Assembly (NCBI RefSeq): GCF_001957125.1 | Contig: NZ_MPHJ01000001.1 | Span: 280,831 to 344,830 of the forward strand | Direction: 5' to 3' | DNA length: 64,000 nucleotides | DNA from: Shewanella sp. UCD-KL12 | GTDB taxonomy: Bacteria > Pseudomonadota > Gammaproteobacteria > Enterobacterales > Shewanellaceae | Part shown: one piece after another, positions 18,172-28,309 of the stretch | Layout: each line of letters opens with the position of its first letter | Position numbering within the stretch: the first letter of the stretch is position 1 | The notes under the pieces: model-generated | Seen by the model: the letters and a program-made list of their open reading frames with translations, nothing else | Databases searched by the model: none | Told to the model about the DNA's origin: nothing | Translations under genes and position numbers: made by a program

Positions 18172-18477
18172 GTGTTTAAAGCTTTTATATCTCTATTGCT
18201 ATTTATTACCCTTAGCGGATGTTCCAATACTCCAGAAGAGCAACAGTTTTATCATCGAATTGATGAGGCGTATGACTTTGAAGTGACACATTGTGATAGC
18301 TTCGCAATGGCAAGGGGCAAAGGAGTTGGAGAGTTTGCCTTAAGAGATGCCAAGATGCAGGCGATGAGCTACGGTGAAGAGATTGGCGGTACCCATATTG
18401 TGTGGTTACAGGTCGATGAAGGCGGCGAAGGTGAAGAAACTAAAGTCGTTGCTGTTATCTACAAGTGCCTCAGGTGA
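18172..18477 (+). CDS. Small outer-membrane lipoprotein (DUF4156-like)
   Basis: A 101-residue protein starting at GTG 18172 with a signal peptide and lipobox ending LSGC (Cys 17). The mature part has two further cysteines (about 42 and 99) that could form a disulfide, and a central ALRDAKMQAMSYGEEIGGTHIVWLQ stretch like the 'A.dLrN.A..lGAN' region of DUF4156 / RcsF-type small lipoproteins. Function unknown. It stands alone between thrC and nfo, with a CRP-like site upstream. The GTG start rests on the signal peptide, since the Shine-Dalgarno site is weak. Confidence 0.75.
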   Translation: MFKAFISLLLFITLSGCSNTPEEQQFYHRIDEAYDFEVTHCDSFAMARGKGVGEFALRDAKMQAMSYGEEIGGTHIVWLQVDEGGEGEETKVVAVIYKCLR

Positions 18478-18560
18478 TTGAGCTTAATCCTTAGACTTGT
18501 TTTAGCCTGTAACATTAACCATCATGGTAGCCAAAACTTGCTACCATGAAACGGATCAAC

Positions 18561-19421
18561 TTATTCCTCTTCCCTTGTTAAGCTACGCAGCCAGCTTATC
18601 TCCTGTGACCATATTTCTGAGTTCGTAGTCTCTAGCACCATAGGAATATTTTTGGTGGCATCATGATTCATAATAAACTCAAAGGCTGCCTTACCTATAT
18701 AACCTTCCCCTAAGGAGTCGTGTCTATCAACTCGGCTATTTAATGGGGTTTTGCTGTCATTAAGGTGCATGGCCTTGAGGTATTTATCACCAACGATGTC
18801 ATCAAATTGCTTAAAACTAGCCTGACACGCTTGCTCTGAGGTGAGGTCGTACCCAGCTGCAAACATATGGCAGGTATCTATGCAGATCCCGACTCGACTT
18901 TTATCTTCAACTTTATCGATTATTTGAGCGAGTTGTTCAAAGCTATGGCCTAAATTCGAACCTTGGCCTGCAGTATTCTCTATGACGGCTGTGACTGTTG
19001 AACTTCTGTCTAAAGCCATATTAATCGAGTCACTAATTAAGGCTAGGCAATCATCGATTGGGATTTTTCTTAAGTGGCTACCTGGATGAAAGTTTAACAG
19101 TGTCAGCCCTAGCTGCTCACAACGAGTCATCTCGTCGAAGAAGGCCTGCCGAGACTTATCTAGCTGGATAGGGTCAGGGTGTCCTAAGTTTATCAAATAA
19201 CTGTCGTGAGGAAGTATTGCTTCAGGTGCTACGTTAGCCTTAAGGCAGTTACTGTTAAAGGCATCTATTTGAAGCGTTGTTAAGGGAGCAGCTTGCCAGC
19301 GCCGTTGGTTTTTGGTGAAAAGTGCGAATGCATTGGCCCCTAACTCAAGTGCATTCAGTGGCGCATTCTGTACGCCTCCTGCTGCACTGACGTGAGCCCC
19401 TATCCACCTAGATACAGTCAT
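18561..19421 (-). CDS. nfo: Endonuclease IV (AP endonuclease)
   Basis: A zinc-dependent apurinic/apyrimidinic endonuclease for base excision repair, with an AP-endonuclease family 2 TIM barrel. The 286 residues match Nfo. Motifs visible: [18 protein letters not shown] at the start, [36 protein letters not shown] (metal-binding Glu), [16 protein letters not shown], and [23 protein letters not shown]. All metal-binding blocks are intact. It appears to be monocistronic; a hairpin without a T-run lies about 15-40 bp past the stop. Confidence 0.96.
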   Translation of the reverse strand: MTVSRWIGAHVSAAGGVQNAPLNALELGANAFALFTKNQRRWQAAPLTTLQIDAFNSNCLKANVAPEAILPHDSYLINLGHPDPIQLDKSRQAFFDEMTRCEQLGLTLLNFHPGSHLRKIPIDDCLALISDSINMALDRSSTVTAVIENTAGQGSNLGHSFEQLAQIIDKVEDKSRVGICIDTCHMFAAGYDLTSEQACQASFKQFDDIVGDKYLKAMHLNDSKTPLNSRVDRHDSLGEGYIGKAAFEFIMNHDATKNIPMVLETTNSEIWSQEISWLRSLTREEE

Positions 19422-19588
19422 TTTATTCTTTCCCTCTCATTTTACAGACAAAATTAGTTACAAGCTTTGTGACGAATATTTCGCGAACTGTTCTAGTTTT
19501 ACTATGCTTTATTCAGCAACGCGATTTGAACTTTCGATATTAAATGGATAAGCGATAGTCTTAAAGACTAAAGGGAACGGACTCTACA

Positions 19589-21634
19589 GTGTTTAAAGAA
19601 TTCTCTCAAACAGATATCAATACTCTTTGGCCAAGGTTGTTGGCTGAGCTCGGTAAATTACAAGCTAACTTCATCAACGGGGAAGATATCTTGTTGCCTT
19701 TATGCAGGATACTAGCCGAGGTGAGTCAGTCACAAGCTGTATTGATCATACCGAAAGACTCACTTGATTCAGATGATATGCCATCGTCAGCAACCTGCTG
19801 GTGTCGAGACCCTGTCAGGTATCTCACACTCTGGAAGGAGGCTAAAGCTTGGCCTTTTTCTAATCAGGAGCCTATGGTGCACCGTTGGCAGTCGTTTGTT
19901 ATATGGCCGGCCAAACAGGTGAATATTCAGATATATTTCCACTCCTCTAGTGACCAATGGTTATCGTTTCTTTTAGGCTCAAGCGATCTCTTATCGGACA
20001 TCATTATGGGAATGCTGGTTCAACAAACTGTTGAGTGGCAGCAGAAGGCAAAGGAGAGAGTTATTCATGCTGTAGATAGTGAGATGTTTCAGTCGATTGT
20101 TAGCAACAGTGAAGATCTGATCTTGGTGGCTAGTCGCTCTCCCTTTGGTGTAGCCAGTATCATGTATGCCAATGCCGCAGCAACAAGCATTACTCATTAC
20201 CCGCGTAGTCAACTCATTGGCAAGCCTATTACTTTGCTCTTTAAAGAGGAGAACGCTCAATTTAAAGGAGCTCCTACTGAGGAGAGTGAGTTACTTACTG
20301 CAATTAACTCTCGCAGTGAGTTTGATGGCGAGCTTATCTGTACTAAGGCTGATAATGATACTGCACTATTACATATGCACTTAGTGGCTTTAGAGGAGCG
20401 AAATGAACACGGCAGCCTGTTTGCATTAGTTGGCCGAGATATTACTGAGCATAAGCAACTGCAGAACATTATGGCTCGAACGCAAAAAATGCAGGCAATA
20501 GGGCAGCTGGTGGGCGGAATTGCACATGACTTTAATAACATCCTTGGCGTACTGAGAGGTAACCTTGAACTCATGGAGCTTAAGTCTAGTGAGGATAAAA
20601 TTGCTCGTTACCTTACTACCGCTTTTAAAGCCTGTAAAAGAGGCACAGATCTGACTCGCCGCTTACTACAGTTTTCCCGCCAGGAGCAATTCAGTGCCAA
20701 GTTATATCAAGTTAACGATGTTATCAGTGGGATTGAGGAGCTAATCGGCAAGTCATTGACGACTCAGGTCACACTTCTACTCGAACCTGAAGATGGCGTG
20801 GAGGAGATATTAGTCGATCGAGGCGATCTTGAAGATGCGCTATTAAATCTTGTGCTAAATGCAAAGGATGCAATGGGCGGGGAGGGCAAGATCATTATTC
20901 GCAGTGGTAGAGAGCAACTTGCCGGATTTCTTCCAGGGTTAACAGGTCGCCCTATGGTGGTGGCTGGGGAGTATATTACTGTGTCTGTTCTCGATACCGG
21001 GACTGGAATCCCATCTCATCTACTTGAAAAGATCTTCGATCCATTTTTTACCACAAAAGATAAGAGTAATGGGACAGGTTTGGGCTTATCTATGGTTTAT
21101 GGATTTGTTAAGCGATCTAATGGCTATATGAGTGTTATCAAGACTGACAGGTCAGGGACTGAGTTTAGGCTCTGGTTTCCTGTTTCTAAAAGTGAAGTAA
21201 AAGATGAGCTTATTGATGAAAAAAAGCATATTGCACCTAAGGTTTCTCAAAGATTAAAAGTACTTATCGTTGATGATGAAGAGGACCTTTTGAATGTTTT
21301 AAAGGATTACTGCGAAATTTTAGGCATGGATGTCGAAGCATATAGCGACCCTCTGCTAGTTAAAGAGAAGTATAGGGATGGATTGAATGGTATTGAGCTA
21401 TTGATCACTGATGTATTGATGCCGGGGGGAATTAATGGCTATGAGTTGGCTAAGGATATTTGTGCCAAAGAGGATATCTCTGTGCTGCTTATTTCAGGGT
21501 TTATTGGTGATATAGGGATCAATAGTAACGAAGAGATGCCCTACAAAGTATTACACAAACCTTTTGCAATAGAGGGCCTAGTCGCAGCGTTGCAGCAAGT
21601 TGGCGTTAATTTTTCAAATAATGATTTAGGTTAG
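19589..21634 (+). CDS. Hybrid sensor histidine kinase (PAS-HisKA-HATPase-REC)
   Basis: A 681-residue soluble sensor kinase with no membrane span. An undefined N-terminal region (1-150) is followed by a PAS domain (about 165-287, ending FALVGRDITEHKQLQ). The HisKA domain carries phospho-acceptor His 313 in GGIAHDFNNILG. The HATPase domain (about 405-530) has the N box LLNLVLNAKDAMGGEG, G1 DTGTGIP and F/G2 FFTTKDKSNGTGLGLS. The C-terminal receiver domain has VLIVDDEEDLL and Asp 608 in ITDVLMPGG. It starts at GTG 19589 after AAGGGAACGG. The separate receiver-protein gene 132 bp downstream is the likely phosphotransfer partner; the signal is unknown. Confidence 0.9.
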   Translation: MFKEFSQTDINTLWPRLLAELGKLQANFINGEDILLPLCRILAEVSQSQAVLIIPKDSLDSDDMPSSATCWCRDPVRYLTLWKEAKAWPFSNQEPMVHRWQSFVIWPAKQVNIQIYFHSSSDQWLSFLLGSSDLLSDIIMGMLVQQTVEWQQKAKERVIHAVDSEMFQSIVSNSEDLILVASRSPFGVASIMYANAAATSITHYPRSQLIGKPITLLFKEENAQFKGAPTEESELLTAINSRSEFDGELICTKADNDTALLHMHLVALEERNEHGSLFALVGRDITEHKQLQNIMARTQKMQAIGQLVGGIAHDFNNILGVLRGNLELMELKSSEDKIARYLTTAFKACKRGTDLTRRLLQFSRQEQFSAKLYQVNDVISGIEELIGKSLTTQVTLLLEPEDGVEEILVDRGDLEDALLNLVLNAKDAMGGEGKIIIRSGREQLAGFLPGLTGRPMVVAGEYITVSVLDTGTGIPSHLLEKIFDPFFTTKDKSNGTGLGLSMVYGFVKRSNGYMSVIKTDRSGTEFRLWFPVSKSEVKDELIDEKKHIAPKVSQRLKVLIVDDEEDLLNVLKDYCEILGMDVEAYSDPLLVKEKYRDGLNGIELLITDVLMPGGINGYELAKDICAKEDISVLLISGFIGDIGINSNEEMPYKVLHKPFAIEGLVAALQQVGVNFSNNDLG

Positions 21635-21766
21635 ATTTATCAAGTTAACAAGGATGTTCTAAATGGTGAAGTTTTTCATCGACAAGAAAGGCATAGATAT
21701 CGTGATTATCTGTAAAAATAACTTAGTAATAGGTCACATCGATTTACGTTTAAGAGGGATTTTGTA

Positions 21767-22864
21767 ATGGATCAGATTTTAGTTTGGATAGTGGATGACG
21801 ATAAAGATTACTGCGAGCTGATTCAGGAGGTACTTGCTGATGATTATCAAGTTTCAGTATTCCACGAAGCAGGAGAGTATCGCAGGGCCTTAGCTGAGCA
21901 TACACCTGACTTAGTGTTAATGGATATTAACTTACCTGATGTGAGTGGTATTGAGTTATGCAGTGAGTTAACTGAGTCGGGTAAAGATTGTGCCGTGATC
22001 TTTGTTTCAGGTATGAATACCTTAGAGGAGAGGTTGAGGGCATATGAAGTCAGTGCTGTTGATTTTATTGCTAAACCATTTGAATTGAAAGAGTTGCTGG
22101 CTAAGGTACAAGCGGTGGCTTCCTATCAAGCTAAGAAACGTACTTTAGTGCAGGCTGAATCTATGTCCAGAAACATGGCATTTCAGTCTATGACTGAGTC
22201 ATCGCAATATGGCGCAGTGCTGCAGTTTTTTAGACAGTGTTTTCTCTGCCAAGATTATCAGAGTCTTGCCGATGCATTTTTCGATTTGATGCAGCAGCTT
22301 AATCTCAATACCTGTTTAGAGATTCGAGATAACGAAGTGCACTATTTTGCACCTCAAAATGCAGATATCTCTCCTATAGAAGCAAATATTTTAGAGTTAC
22401 TAGATAAACATGGTCGTCTCTATGATTTCGGTAGTCGCACTATCTGTAATGATAAACACGTGTCCTTCCTGATTAAAAATATGCCAATGGATGACGAAGT
22501 GCTTTATGGCAGGCTAAGGGATGTTATTGCTGTCATTGTCGAGGGCTTAGAGGCGAGAGTGATGGATATTAGGCGTCAACAAACACTGCAGCATGTCTTT
22601 ATGGAGATACAAAGTTTGCTTGGCAATATAAGTGGTGCGATTTTAGAACATGATGAGAAGTTCAGTGCGGCGCTAACCGGTATGACTACAGAGATAAGAA
22701 CCAGTTTCCATGTGTTAGATATGACTGAGGAGCAGGAGGAGTACTTTGCTTCTTTAGTTGAGCGGAATTTAAAAGAAGCTAACTCAGCAGGAGATGCTTT
22801 TTATCGATTACAGGGCTCACTCAATACCGTTAAAAACGTCGTTGAATCGAGTGTGCAACAGTAA
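21767..22864 (+). CDS. Response regulator with a novel C-terminal domain
   Basis: A 365-residue protein. Residues 1-120 are a receiver domain (VWIVDDDKDY; phospho-acceptor Asp 53 in LVLMDINLPDVSG; conserved Lys in DFIAKPFELKELL). Residues 120-365 show no helix-turn-helix, GGDEF, EAL or HD-GYP motif, and are mostly helical with a coiled-coil-like C-terminus. It probably acts through protein contacts, not DNA binding. It follows the hybrid kinase and precedes a hemerythrin gene on the same strand, which suggests one signalling group. Confidence 0.85.
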   Translation: MDQILVWIVDDDKDYCELIQEVLADDYQVSVFHEAGEYRRALAEHTPDLVLMDINLPDVSGIELCSELTESGKDCAVIFVSGMNTLEERLRAYEVSAVDFIAKPFELKELLAKVQAVASYQAKKRTLVQAESMSRNMAFQSMTESSQYGAVLQFFRQCFLCQDYQSLADAFFDLMQQLNLNTCLEIRDNEVHYFAPQNADISPIEANILELLDKHGRLYDFGSRTICNDKHVSFLIKNMPMDDEVLYGRLRDVIAVIVEGLEARVMDIRRQQTLQHVFMEIQSLLGNISGAILEHDEKFSAALTGMTTEIRTSFHVLDMTEEQEEYFASLVERNLKEANSAGDAFYRLQGSLNTVKNVVESSVQQ

Positions 22865-23010
22865 GGTTTTGTCATTAGCTTATTGATTTATACTATTTAA
22901 ATAGTGCTTGTTTAGTTGATCTTAATCAGAACACCGTAATAAGGGTCTTTGATATATTGGGTAATATTTCATCTGTTTACTAATATTGTATATATAAGGG
23001 TGCTCGGGAT

Positions 23011-23562
23011 ATGGAGACAACTATGCTTGCTAGGCTGAACAAAGATCATCGGCATATTGCAATTTTACTTAACATTTTGAAGGTCAAATATAGACGGCTT
23101 GCAGATGGTGAAGCGATCAACTTTAACCTTATTAGGGATGTTGTTGAGTATATGCAAAGTTATGCTGAGCATAGCCATCATCCTTTAGAAGACTTGATAT
23201 ACAGTTATTACTTGAAGAAACTTGCTATGACTGAGCCTGACGATAAGTTAGCTCAACAACATCAAGAATTGATTGAAGCATCGGCATCTTTGATGTCTTC
23301 ATTGAATCTTATCTTAAGTGATGTCGTCGTTTCAAAGGAGCAACTTGTGCTGGATCTGAAGTCATATGTCTCTTTACAGCAGGAGCACATGTATTATGAG
23401 GATTCAGTCGTCTTTCCTCAATGGGCAAAAGTGATTGATGATACTGACTGGCGTGAAATTCAGGCGCTTTGTACCTTAAAGCTTATCGATGACCCGCTCT
23501 TTAGTGATAATGATAATGTACTCTTTGAAGAGCTTAGGGAGTATATCTCTAAGGATGAGTAG
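23011..23562 (+). CDS. Hemerythrin HHE cation-binding domain protein
   Basis: A 183-residue cytoplasmic helical-bundle protein that probably binds a di-iron centre and senses or carries O2 or NO. Ligand-type residues appear in order: LNKDHRHIAILL (about 13-16), SYAEHSHHPLEDLIY (about 52-60), QQHQELIEA (about 91-95) and LQQEHMYYEDSVVFPQW (about 128-138), the HHE pattern. The start is ATG 23011 or ATG 23023; the latter has GGAGA 5 bases upstream. It follows the kinase and response-regulator genes, which hints at redox or NO signalling. Confidence 0.88.
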   Translation: METTMLARLNKDHRHIAILLNILKVKYRRLADGEAINFNLIRDVVEYMQSYAEHSHHPLEDLIYSYYLKKLAMTEPDDKLAQQHQELIEASASLMSSLNLILSDVVVSKEQLVLDLKSYVSLQQEHMYYEDSVVFPQWAKVIDDTDWREIQALCTLKLIDDPLFSDNDNVLFEELREYISKDE

Positions 23563-23676
23563 CTGTTCTTAGTTTGAGACTGGAGCTTGGAGGTTCTTGA
23601 GGGCTAAGAGAATTAGTTATTGGTCAAAATGTATTTTAGTAAGGAAGAGGGCTGTATACCGCTTACTTATAAGAAG

Positions 23677-23841
23677 TTATTACAAGCAGGCCAGACACAA
23701 AGTAAATTTCTATCCTTGACCTCCAGGATAGAGGGAATGCCATGAAGAAGTCTGGAGCATCTATGGCCCTTGGGTACTATATATAAAAAGCGACATAACT
23801 TTTTATTACAAGAAGGCCAGACACAAAGTAAATTTCTATCC
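23677..23841. repeat. Pair of 39-bp direct repeats, with a partial third copy
   Basis: A 39-base unit beginning TTATTACAAG and ending AAATTTCTATCC occurs at 23677-23715 and 23803-23841 with one mismatch (CAAGCAGG vs CAAGAAGG). The GTTCCAGACACAAA text at 23865-23877 looks like a third, partial copy of the inner GCCAGACACAAAG block. The spacing is 126 bp. No functional gene overlaps. This looks like a remnant of a small interspersed element or IS-derived tandem; the ATG frame at 23770 runs through the repeats and is not credible as a gene. Confidence 0.75.
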
Positions 23842-23875
23842 ATCCTTGGGAAATTTACATCAGTGTTCCAGACAC

Positions 23876-23907
23876 AAAAAAGAGCGCTATTAGCGCTCTT
23901 TTTTTAT
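23876..23907. terminator. Bidirectional terminator after the DUF3545 gene
   Basis: An AAAAAAGAGCGCT / AGCGCTCTTTTTT hairpin lies 9 bp past the stop of the minus-strand gene. Confidence 0.8.
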
Positions 23908-23915
23908 GATGTCAT

Positions 23916-24101
23916 TTACATCAGGAGGTTATCAAGCTCGCAATCGAAACTGCTATCGATATCCTGTAGCTCTTTAAGTAAACGGTGCTTCTCTTTAAGT
24001 GCCTCTATTTCACGCCACTTACGCTTCTTGTTGGAGCTTCTCGAGCGACTTGGTCTTTCTACGACGGTGTCTAACGCACTACCATAATCTAAACGATTCA
24101 T
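23916..24101 (-). CDS. DUF3545 family small protein
   Basis: A 61-residue basic protein of unknown function, with the block SSNKKRKWREIEALKEKHRL typical of the DUF3545 family found in Shewanella and related genera, then KELQDIDSSFDCELDNLL. It is mostly helical and probably cytoplasmic. AGGAGG 5 bases before the ATG at 24101 is an excellent ribosome binding site, and a strong terminator follows, so expression as a single-gene unit is likely. Confidence 0.85.
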   Translation of the reverse strand: MNRLDYGSALDTVVERPSRSRSSNKKRKWREIEALKEKHRLLKELQDIDSSFDCELDNLLM

Positions 24102-24281
24102 GGCAACCTCCTGTTATTGTATTTTTGTTCAACAATTAAATACCACACTTTTAAAATAGTCTGCAAGAGAAATGTTTCATTAGTGTTAACGTGAGGTGAA
24201 GTTTTTATGGCGGAATGAGCCTGTTTTTTACTCTAACTATAAAGAATCTTTGCTAAAATCAGTTTTATGAACTACAGAATA

Positions 24282-24310
24282 AAAAAAAGCCAGTGTAAAC
24301 TGGCTTTTTT
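24282..24310 (-). terminator. Terminator after tal-pgi
   Basis: AAAGCCAGT / ACTGGCTTT hairpin with flanking A and T runs, 23 bp past the pgi stop. Confidence 0.75.
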
Positions 24311-24332
24311 AAAGATGAGCTTATTTTATAAA

Positions 24333-25970
24333 CTAAATTGATTGTTGCCTAAAGAGATTGATCAATCCATTACTAGAACTGTCTAGCTCAGTGGCATCTT
24401 TATCAGCATTGAGTCTGGAAAGTACATCGTTTCCTAGGTTTTTACCTAGCTCAACTCCCCACTGATCGAAAGAGTTAATATCCCAGATAGCGCCCTGAAC
24501 AAAGGTTCTGTGCTCATAAAGTGCTATGAGTGAGCCTAATGTTGCTGGGGTCAGTTTATCCATAAGTATTGTGTTACTTGGTTTATTTCCTGCCATCTCT
24601 TTATGCTTGGCAATCAGCTCTTTTTCACTTTGTGATAGTGAGCTGCCCTCTAACTCTGCAATAGCCTCTTCAAATGAGCGGCCCTGCATCAGTGCTTGGG
24701 TCTGACCAAAACAGTTAGAAGCAAGCTGAGCATGATGTTCTCCAAGAGGATTGTGACTCTTTAGAGGCATGATGAAATCAGCAGGGATGAGTGCTGTTCC
24801 TTGATGCAGCAGCTGGTGGTACGCATGCTGACCATTGGTACCTTCACCGCCCCAGATCACTGGACCTGTGCTGAAATCAACCTGTTCACCAGCTAAGGTC
24901 ACCGATTTACCATTACTTTCCATATCTAGTTGTTGGAAGTAAGCAGGCAGACCTCTGAGGTAGTGATCGTAGGTCAGTACAACATGGGACTGAGCTTGAT
25001 AGAAATTACCGTAGAGGAGTGAAAATAGCCCCATTAGTACAGGCATATTCTCCGATAACGGGGTATTAGCAAAATGCTGATCCATCTCATGAGCACCGTT
25101 AAGCATCTCACGAAAGTTATCCATACCAATCATTAGGGCAATAGGCAGCCCGATTGCAGACCATAAAGAGTATCGACCACCAACCCAATCCCACATAGGG
25201 AAAATGTTCTTAGCATCTATGCCAAACTCAGTGGCTTTAGCAACATTTGATGTTACAGCGACAAAGTGACTTGCAATATCTGCTTGTGCGCCGCCTTGAT
25301 TGATAAACCAATCTTTAGCACTTAGGGTATTGGTTAACGTTTCTTGAGTCCCGAATGACTTTGAAGACATGATAAACAGAGTCGACTCAGCGTTAAGGTG
25401 TTTCAGCTTCTCCGTAATCGAAGTTGCGTCAACATTACCGACAAAGTGACAGTTAATCTCTTTGTTCCAGTAAGGCCTTAAAGCTTGTGAAGCTATTTTA
25501 GGTCCAAGAAATGAGCCGCCAATACCGATACTGACGATGTTAGAGATAGGCTTGCCTGTATAACCTTTCCACTCACCTGAAGTGACAGACTCGATGAATG
25601 TTTCCATCTGCTGCTGAGTTTGCTGTACTTCTTGTACTATATCCTCACCATCGAGCATGATTTTCTGATCAGGCTTTGCTCTTAGAGCGGTATGAAGTAC
25701 AGCACGCTGTTCTGTGGTGTTAATGATATCACCGGCAAACATGGCTTTAATCTTTGACTCTAAACCCGTCTCTTCTGCTAATTTGAATAGCAGTGATAGT
25801 GTCTCTTCAGTGGCTCTATTTTTTGAGTAATCCAAAAACAGACCACAAGCTTGAGTCGACATCTTGTCAAACCTTTGCTTGTCAGCCGCAAAAAGCGTTC
25901 TCATATGAGGCAGGCTTTCACTGTGAGATTTCAGCTCATTCCAAATTCGACTCTGAGTTAGCTCAGTCAT
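24333..25970 (-). CDS. pgi: Glucose-6-phosphate isomerase
   Basis: Interconverts glucose 6-phosphate and fructose 6-phosphate. The 545 residues match bacterial Pgi (549 in E. coli). Signature blocks: [19 protein letters not shown] (about 147-165), [33 protein letters not shown] (about 266-282), [27 protein letters not shown] with the catalytic Glu/His, and a C-terminal [15 protein letters not shown]. It lies 14 bp after tal on the same strand, so a tal-pgi operon links glycolysis and the non-oxidative pentose-phosphate branch. Confidence 0.97.
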   Translation of the reverse strand: MTELTQSRIWNELKSHSESLPHMRTLFAADKQRFDKMSTQACGLFLDYSKNRATEETLSLLFKLAEETGLESKIKAMFAGDIINTTEQRAVLHTALRAKPDQKIMLDGEDIVQEVQQTQQQMETFIESVTSGEWKGYTGKPISNIVSIGIGGSFLGPKIASQALRPYWNKEINCHFVGNVDATSITEKLKHLNAESTLFIMSSKSFGTQETLTNTLSAKDWFINQGGAQADIASHFVAVTSNVAKATEFGIDAKNIFPMWDWVGGRYSLWSAIGLPIALMIGMDNFREMLNGAHEMDQHFANTPLSENMPVLMGLFSLLYGNFYQAQSHVVLTYDHYLRGLPAYFQQLDMESNGKSVTLAGEQVDFSTGPVIWGGEGTNGQHAYHQLLHQGTALIPADFIMPLKSHNPLGEHHAQLASNCFGQTQALMQGRSFEEAIAELEGSSLSQSEKELIAKHKEMAGNKPSNTILMDKLTPATLGSLIALYEHRTFVQGAIWDINSFDQWGVELGKNLGNDVLSRLNADKDATELDSSSNGLINLFRQQSI

Positions 25971-25984
25971 TCGGTCTTACTCCT

Positions 25985-26941
25985 TTAAGAGGCTAGTTTC
26001 TCTTTTAGCATGACTTCAAGCTTACCTTGATCGATAGCGAAGTTTCTGATCCCTTCAGCAAGCTTTTCAACTGCCATTGCATCTTCATTAAATTCCCAGC
26101 GGAACTCACTCTCTGTAAGAGGTTGAGGCGCTTTTTCGATTGTCTTAGCTGGAGTTAGCATGCGTGTAACTTGCGTTTGAGAGTTAGCCATCTCTTCAAG
26201 TAATGCAGGGCCAATCGTTAAACGGTCACAGCCTGCTAGCTCGATGATCTCACCTGTGTTACGGAAGCTTGCACCCATAACAACGGTCTTAAAATCGTGC
26301 TGCTTGTAGTAGTTATAGATCTCAGTGACAGAGACAACACCTGGATCTTCACTGGCGCTATAATCAAGGCCTGTGTCTTTTTTGTACCAATCAAGAATTC
26401 GACCGACAAATGGAGAGATAAGGTAAACACCAGCTTCTGCGCAAGCGCGTGCTTGTGCAAAACTGAACAACAAGGTTAAGTTACAGTTTATGCCTTCTTG
26501 CTCAAGCTGTTTAGCCGCGCAGATCCCTTCCCAAGTAGAAGCTAGCTTTATCAGGATTCGAGATTTATCAATTCCAGCTTCTTTATATAAGGCTATTAGC
26601 TTATGTGCCTTTTTGATTGAGCCGGCTTGGTCGAAAGAGAGTCTAGCGTCGACTTCAGTAGAGATACGACCAGGCACTATTTTTAAGATCTCTACACCAA
26701 TATTTACCGCTAGCTTGTCACCTGCGTCTTCTACCTGTTGCTCAATTACATCACTTTGTGACTTAGCCCAAGTGATGGCGTTTTTAATCAGGTGAGCGTA
26801 ATCTGGAATTTGAGCTGCTTTTAAAATCAGTGATGGATTGGTGGTCGCATCTTCAGGGTGATAGCGCTTGATGGCTTCAATGTCACCAGTATCGGCTACG
26901 ATGGTAGTAAAAGATTTTAATTGTTCGAGAGTGTTAGCCAT
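25985..26941 (-). CDS. tal: Transaldolase
   Basis: Moves the dihydroxyacetone unit between sedoheptulose 7-phosphate and glyceraldehyde 3-phosphate. The 318 residues match the TalB class. Motifs: [20 protein letters not shown] near the start (catalytic Asp), then [20 protein letters not shown] with the Schiff-base Lys, [30 protein letters not shown] and [11 protein letters not shown]. First gene of a tal-pgi operon. Confidence 0.97.
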   Translation of the reverse strand: MANTLEQLKSFTTIVADTGDIEAIKRYHPEDATTNPSLILKAAQIPDYAHLIKNAITWAKSQSDVIEQQVEDAGDKLAVNIGVEILKIVPGRISTEVDARLSFDQAGSIKKAHKLIALYKEAGIDKSRILIKLASTWEGICAAKQLEQEGINCNLTLLFSFAQARACAEAGVYLISPFVGRILDWYKKDTGLDYSASEDPGVVSVTEIYNYYKQHDFKTVVMGASFRNTGEIIELAGCDRLTIGPALLEEMANSQTQVTRMLTPAKTIEKAPQPLTESEFRWEFNEDAMAVEKLAEGIRNFAIDQGKLEVMLKEKLAS

Positions 26942-27157
26942 AAAAATTACATCCTTCTTAAGAAGCAGCTTAAGGTTTGTGATTGCTTGGGAGTATTAGA
27001 AGCGATCTTGATGATATTTCCAACCATAAATGAAAAAAAATTACAGGAAAGTTGTAAAATATCAGTAAAAGCACCATTAAAATGTTAGAACACCCAATAA
27101 TCTAGCTAGAAATAGGTAGAGAAGAGTATAGCTTGTAAGTTGAGTTTGGATACAGAT

Positions 27158-27192
27158 AAAAAAAATCGCTGCATTATAGGCAACGATTTTTT
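27158..27192 (-). terminator. Terminator after the OmpA-like gene
   Basis: An AAAATCG / CGATTTT stem with a long imperfect loop and flanking A/T runs, 20 bp past the stop. Confidence 0.6.
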
Positions 27193-27211
27193 GTACTGGG
27201 TTATGGAGCGC

Positions 27212-28309
27212 TTATTTAATCAAGGCTTCCTTTTTTACACCTGTGACATGTGCTTCAATTCGACGGTTGGCCTTGTTAGCTTCGGCTGTTCTGCCTTCGA
27301 TAACAGGTTGAGTGATACCGAACCCTTTAGCTTCTACGCGAGATTGGTCAATACCGTATTTTTCTATCAAAATTTTAGCCACAGCTTGAGCGCGCTTATC
27401 TGACAAGGTCATGTTGTAATCAGCCTTACCAACATCAGAGGCATGGCCTGAGATCAACACGGTAGACTTAGGTTTTTTGTTCATATAGGCCGCGAGCTTT
27501 TCAATACGCTGGTAAGATTCACTTTTGACCTTTGATGAATCGTTAGCGAACTGAATAGAGCCAACATCTCTTTGCTCTGCTGTCTCTATATAAATCGTGC
27601 AGCCCTTAGAGTCAACCTTATGAGTCTTTGGCGTATCGGGGCACTTATCTAAGTCATCTGTAACGCCATCATTGTCAGAGTCAATTGCTGCAACGGCAAG
27701 TGGAGTTGCTGCTTGTGCTGGTGTACCGAAGCGGTAGCTAAGTTCAAGTCCCCAGTAGTTACTCTCCATCTCAAATGAGTTTAATTTATCTTCATCTAAA
27801 TTTTCATATCGACGATATTTAGCCTGAAGTTTGAGGTTCTCTGTGATGTTGTAACCGACACCCGCGCCAACATAGGGAGCGACGCCACTGTCGCTATAGT
27901 ACTCACTGCCCCACTGCTTGTTGTTAGACAACGTGTAGTTCATGGCGCCCATCTCTGTCGAGATACTCCAGCGTTCGGCTAATGGCCAAAAGCCTACTAC
28001 GCCTAGGCTTACACCCGTTACACCAACATCATTCATTTTATTGGCATAATCGACCCATTCAGCACGGCCAAGATCGCGATAACCCAGTTCAACACCAAAA
28101 TAGTCGTTGAAGAGGTAGCCACCGAATACATCCCATGCGTAGGGATCGTCTTCACCGCAGACTTTCATGGTTTTCATGTCGCAGTTTGGCTCGTAATTAT
28201 TTACGCCAAGTCCACCACCGACATACCAAGGAGTAAGTTCTTGTGCTGCGTTTGCAGCGAAAGGGAGCATTGATGTAAGCAAAATAGCTTTAAGTGTATT
28301 GTTCATCAT
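27212..28309 (-). CDS. OmpA/OprF-family outer-membrane porin
   Basis: Anchors the outer membrane to peptidoglycan. The start ATG 28309 has AAGGA 7 bases upstream and gives a clean signal peptide (MMNNTLKAILLTSMLPFAAN, cleavage AANA-AQE). The 365-residue precursor has an N-terminal eight-strand barrel (about 25-200; WYVGGGLGVNNYEP, VGYNITENLKLQAKYRRY, WGLELSYRFG), a thrombospondin-type calcium repeat (DSDNDGVTDDLDKCPDTP, near residue 212), and a C-terminal OmpA peptidoglycan-binding domain (VLISGHASDVGKADYNMTLS; ANKRRIEAHV). It is monocistronic with its own terminator. Confidence 0.93.
   Translation of the reverse strand: MMNNTLKAILLTSMLPFAANAAQELTPWYVGGGLGVNNYEPNCDMKTMKVCGEDDPYAWDVFGGYLFNDYFGVELGYRDLGRAEWVDYANKMNDVGVTGVSLGVVGFWPLAERWSISTEMGAMNYTLSNNKQWGSEYYSDSGVAPYVGAGVGYNITENLKLQAKYRRYENLDEDKLNSFEMESNYWGLELSYRFGTPAQAATPLAVAAIDSDNDGVTDDLDKCPDTPKTHKVDSKGCTIYIETAEQRDVGSIQFANDSSKVKSESYQRIEKLAAYMNKKPKSTVLISGHASDVGKADYNMTLSDKRAQAVAKILIEKYGIDQSRVEAKGFGITQPVIEGRTAEANKANRRIEAHVTGVKKEALIK

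Noticed and set aside
18523..18548. Terminator for nfo
   Set aside because: The CATGGTAGC / GCTACCATG hairpin has no T-run on the minus strand, so it is not annotated as a terminator.
23770..24087. 105-codon plus-strand ORF
   Set aside because: It runs through the direct repeats and the reverse of the well-supported DUF3545 gene.
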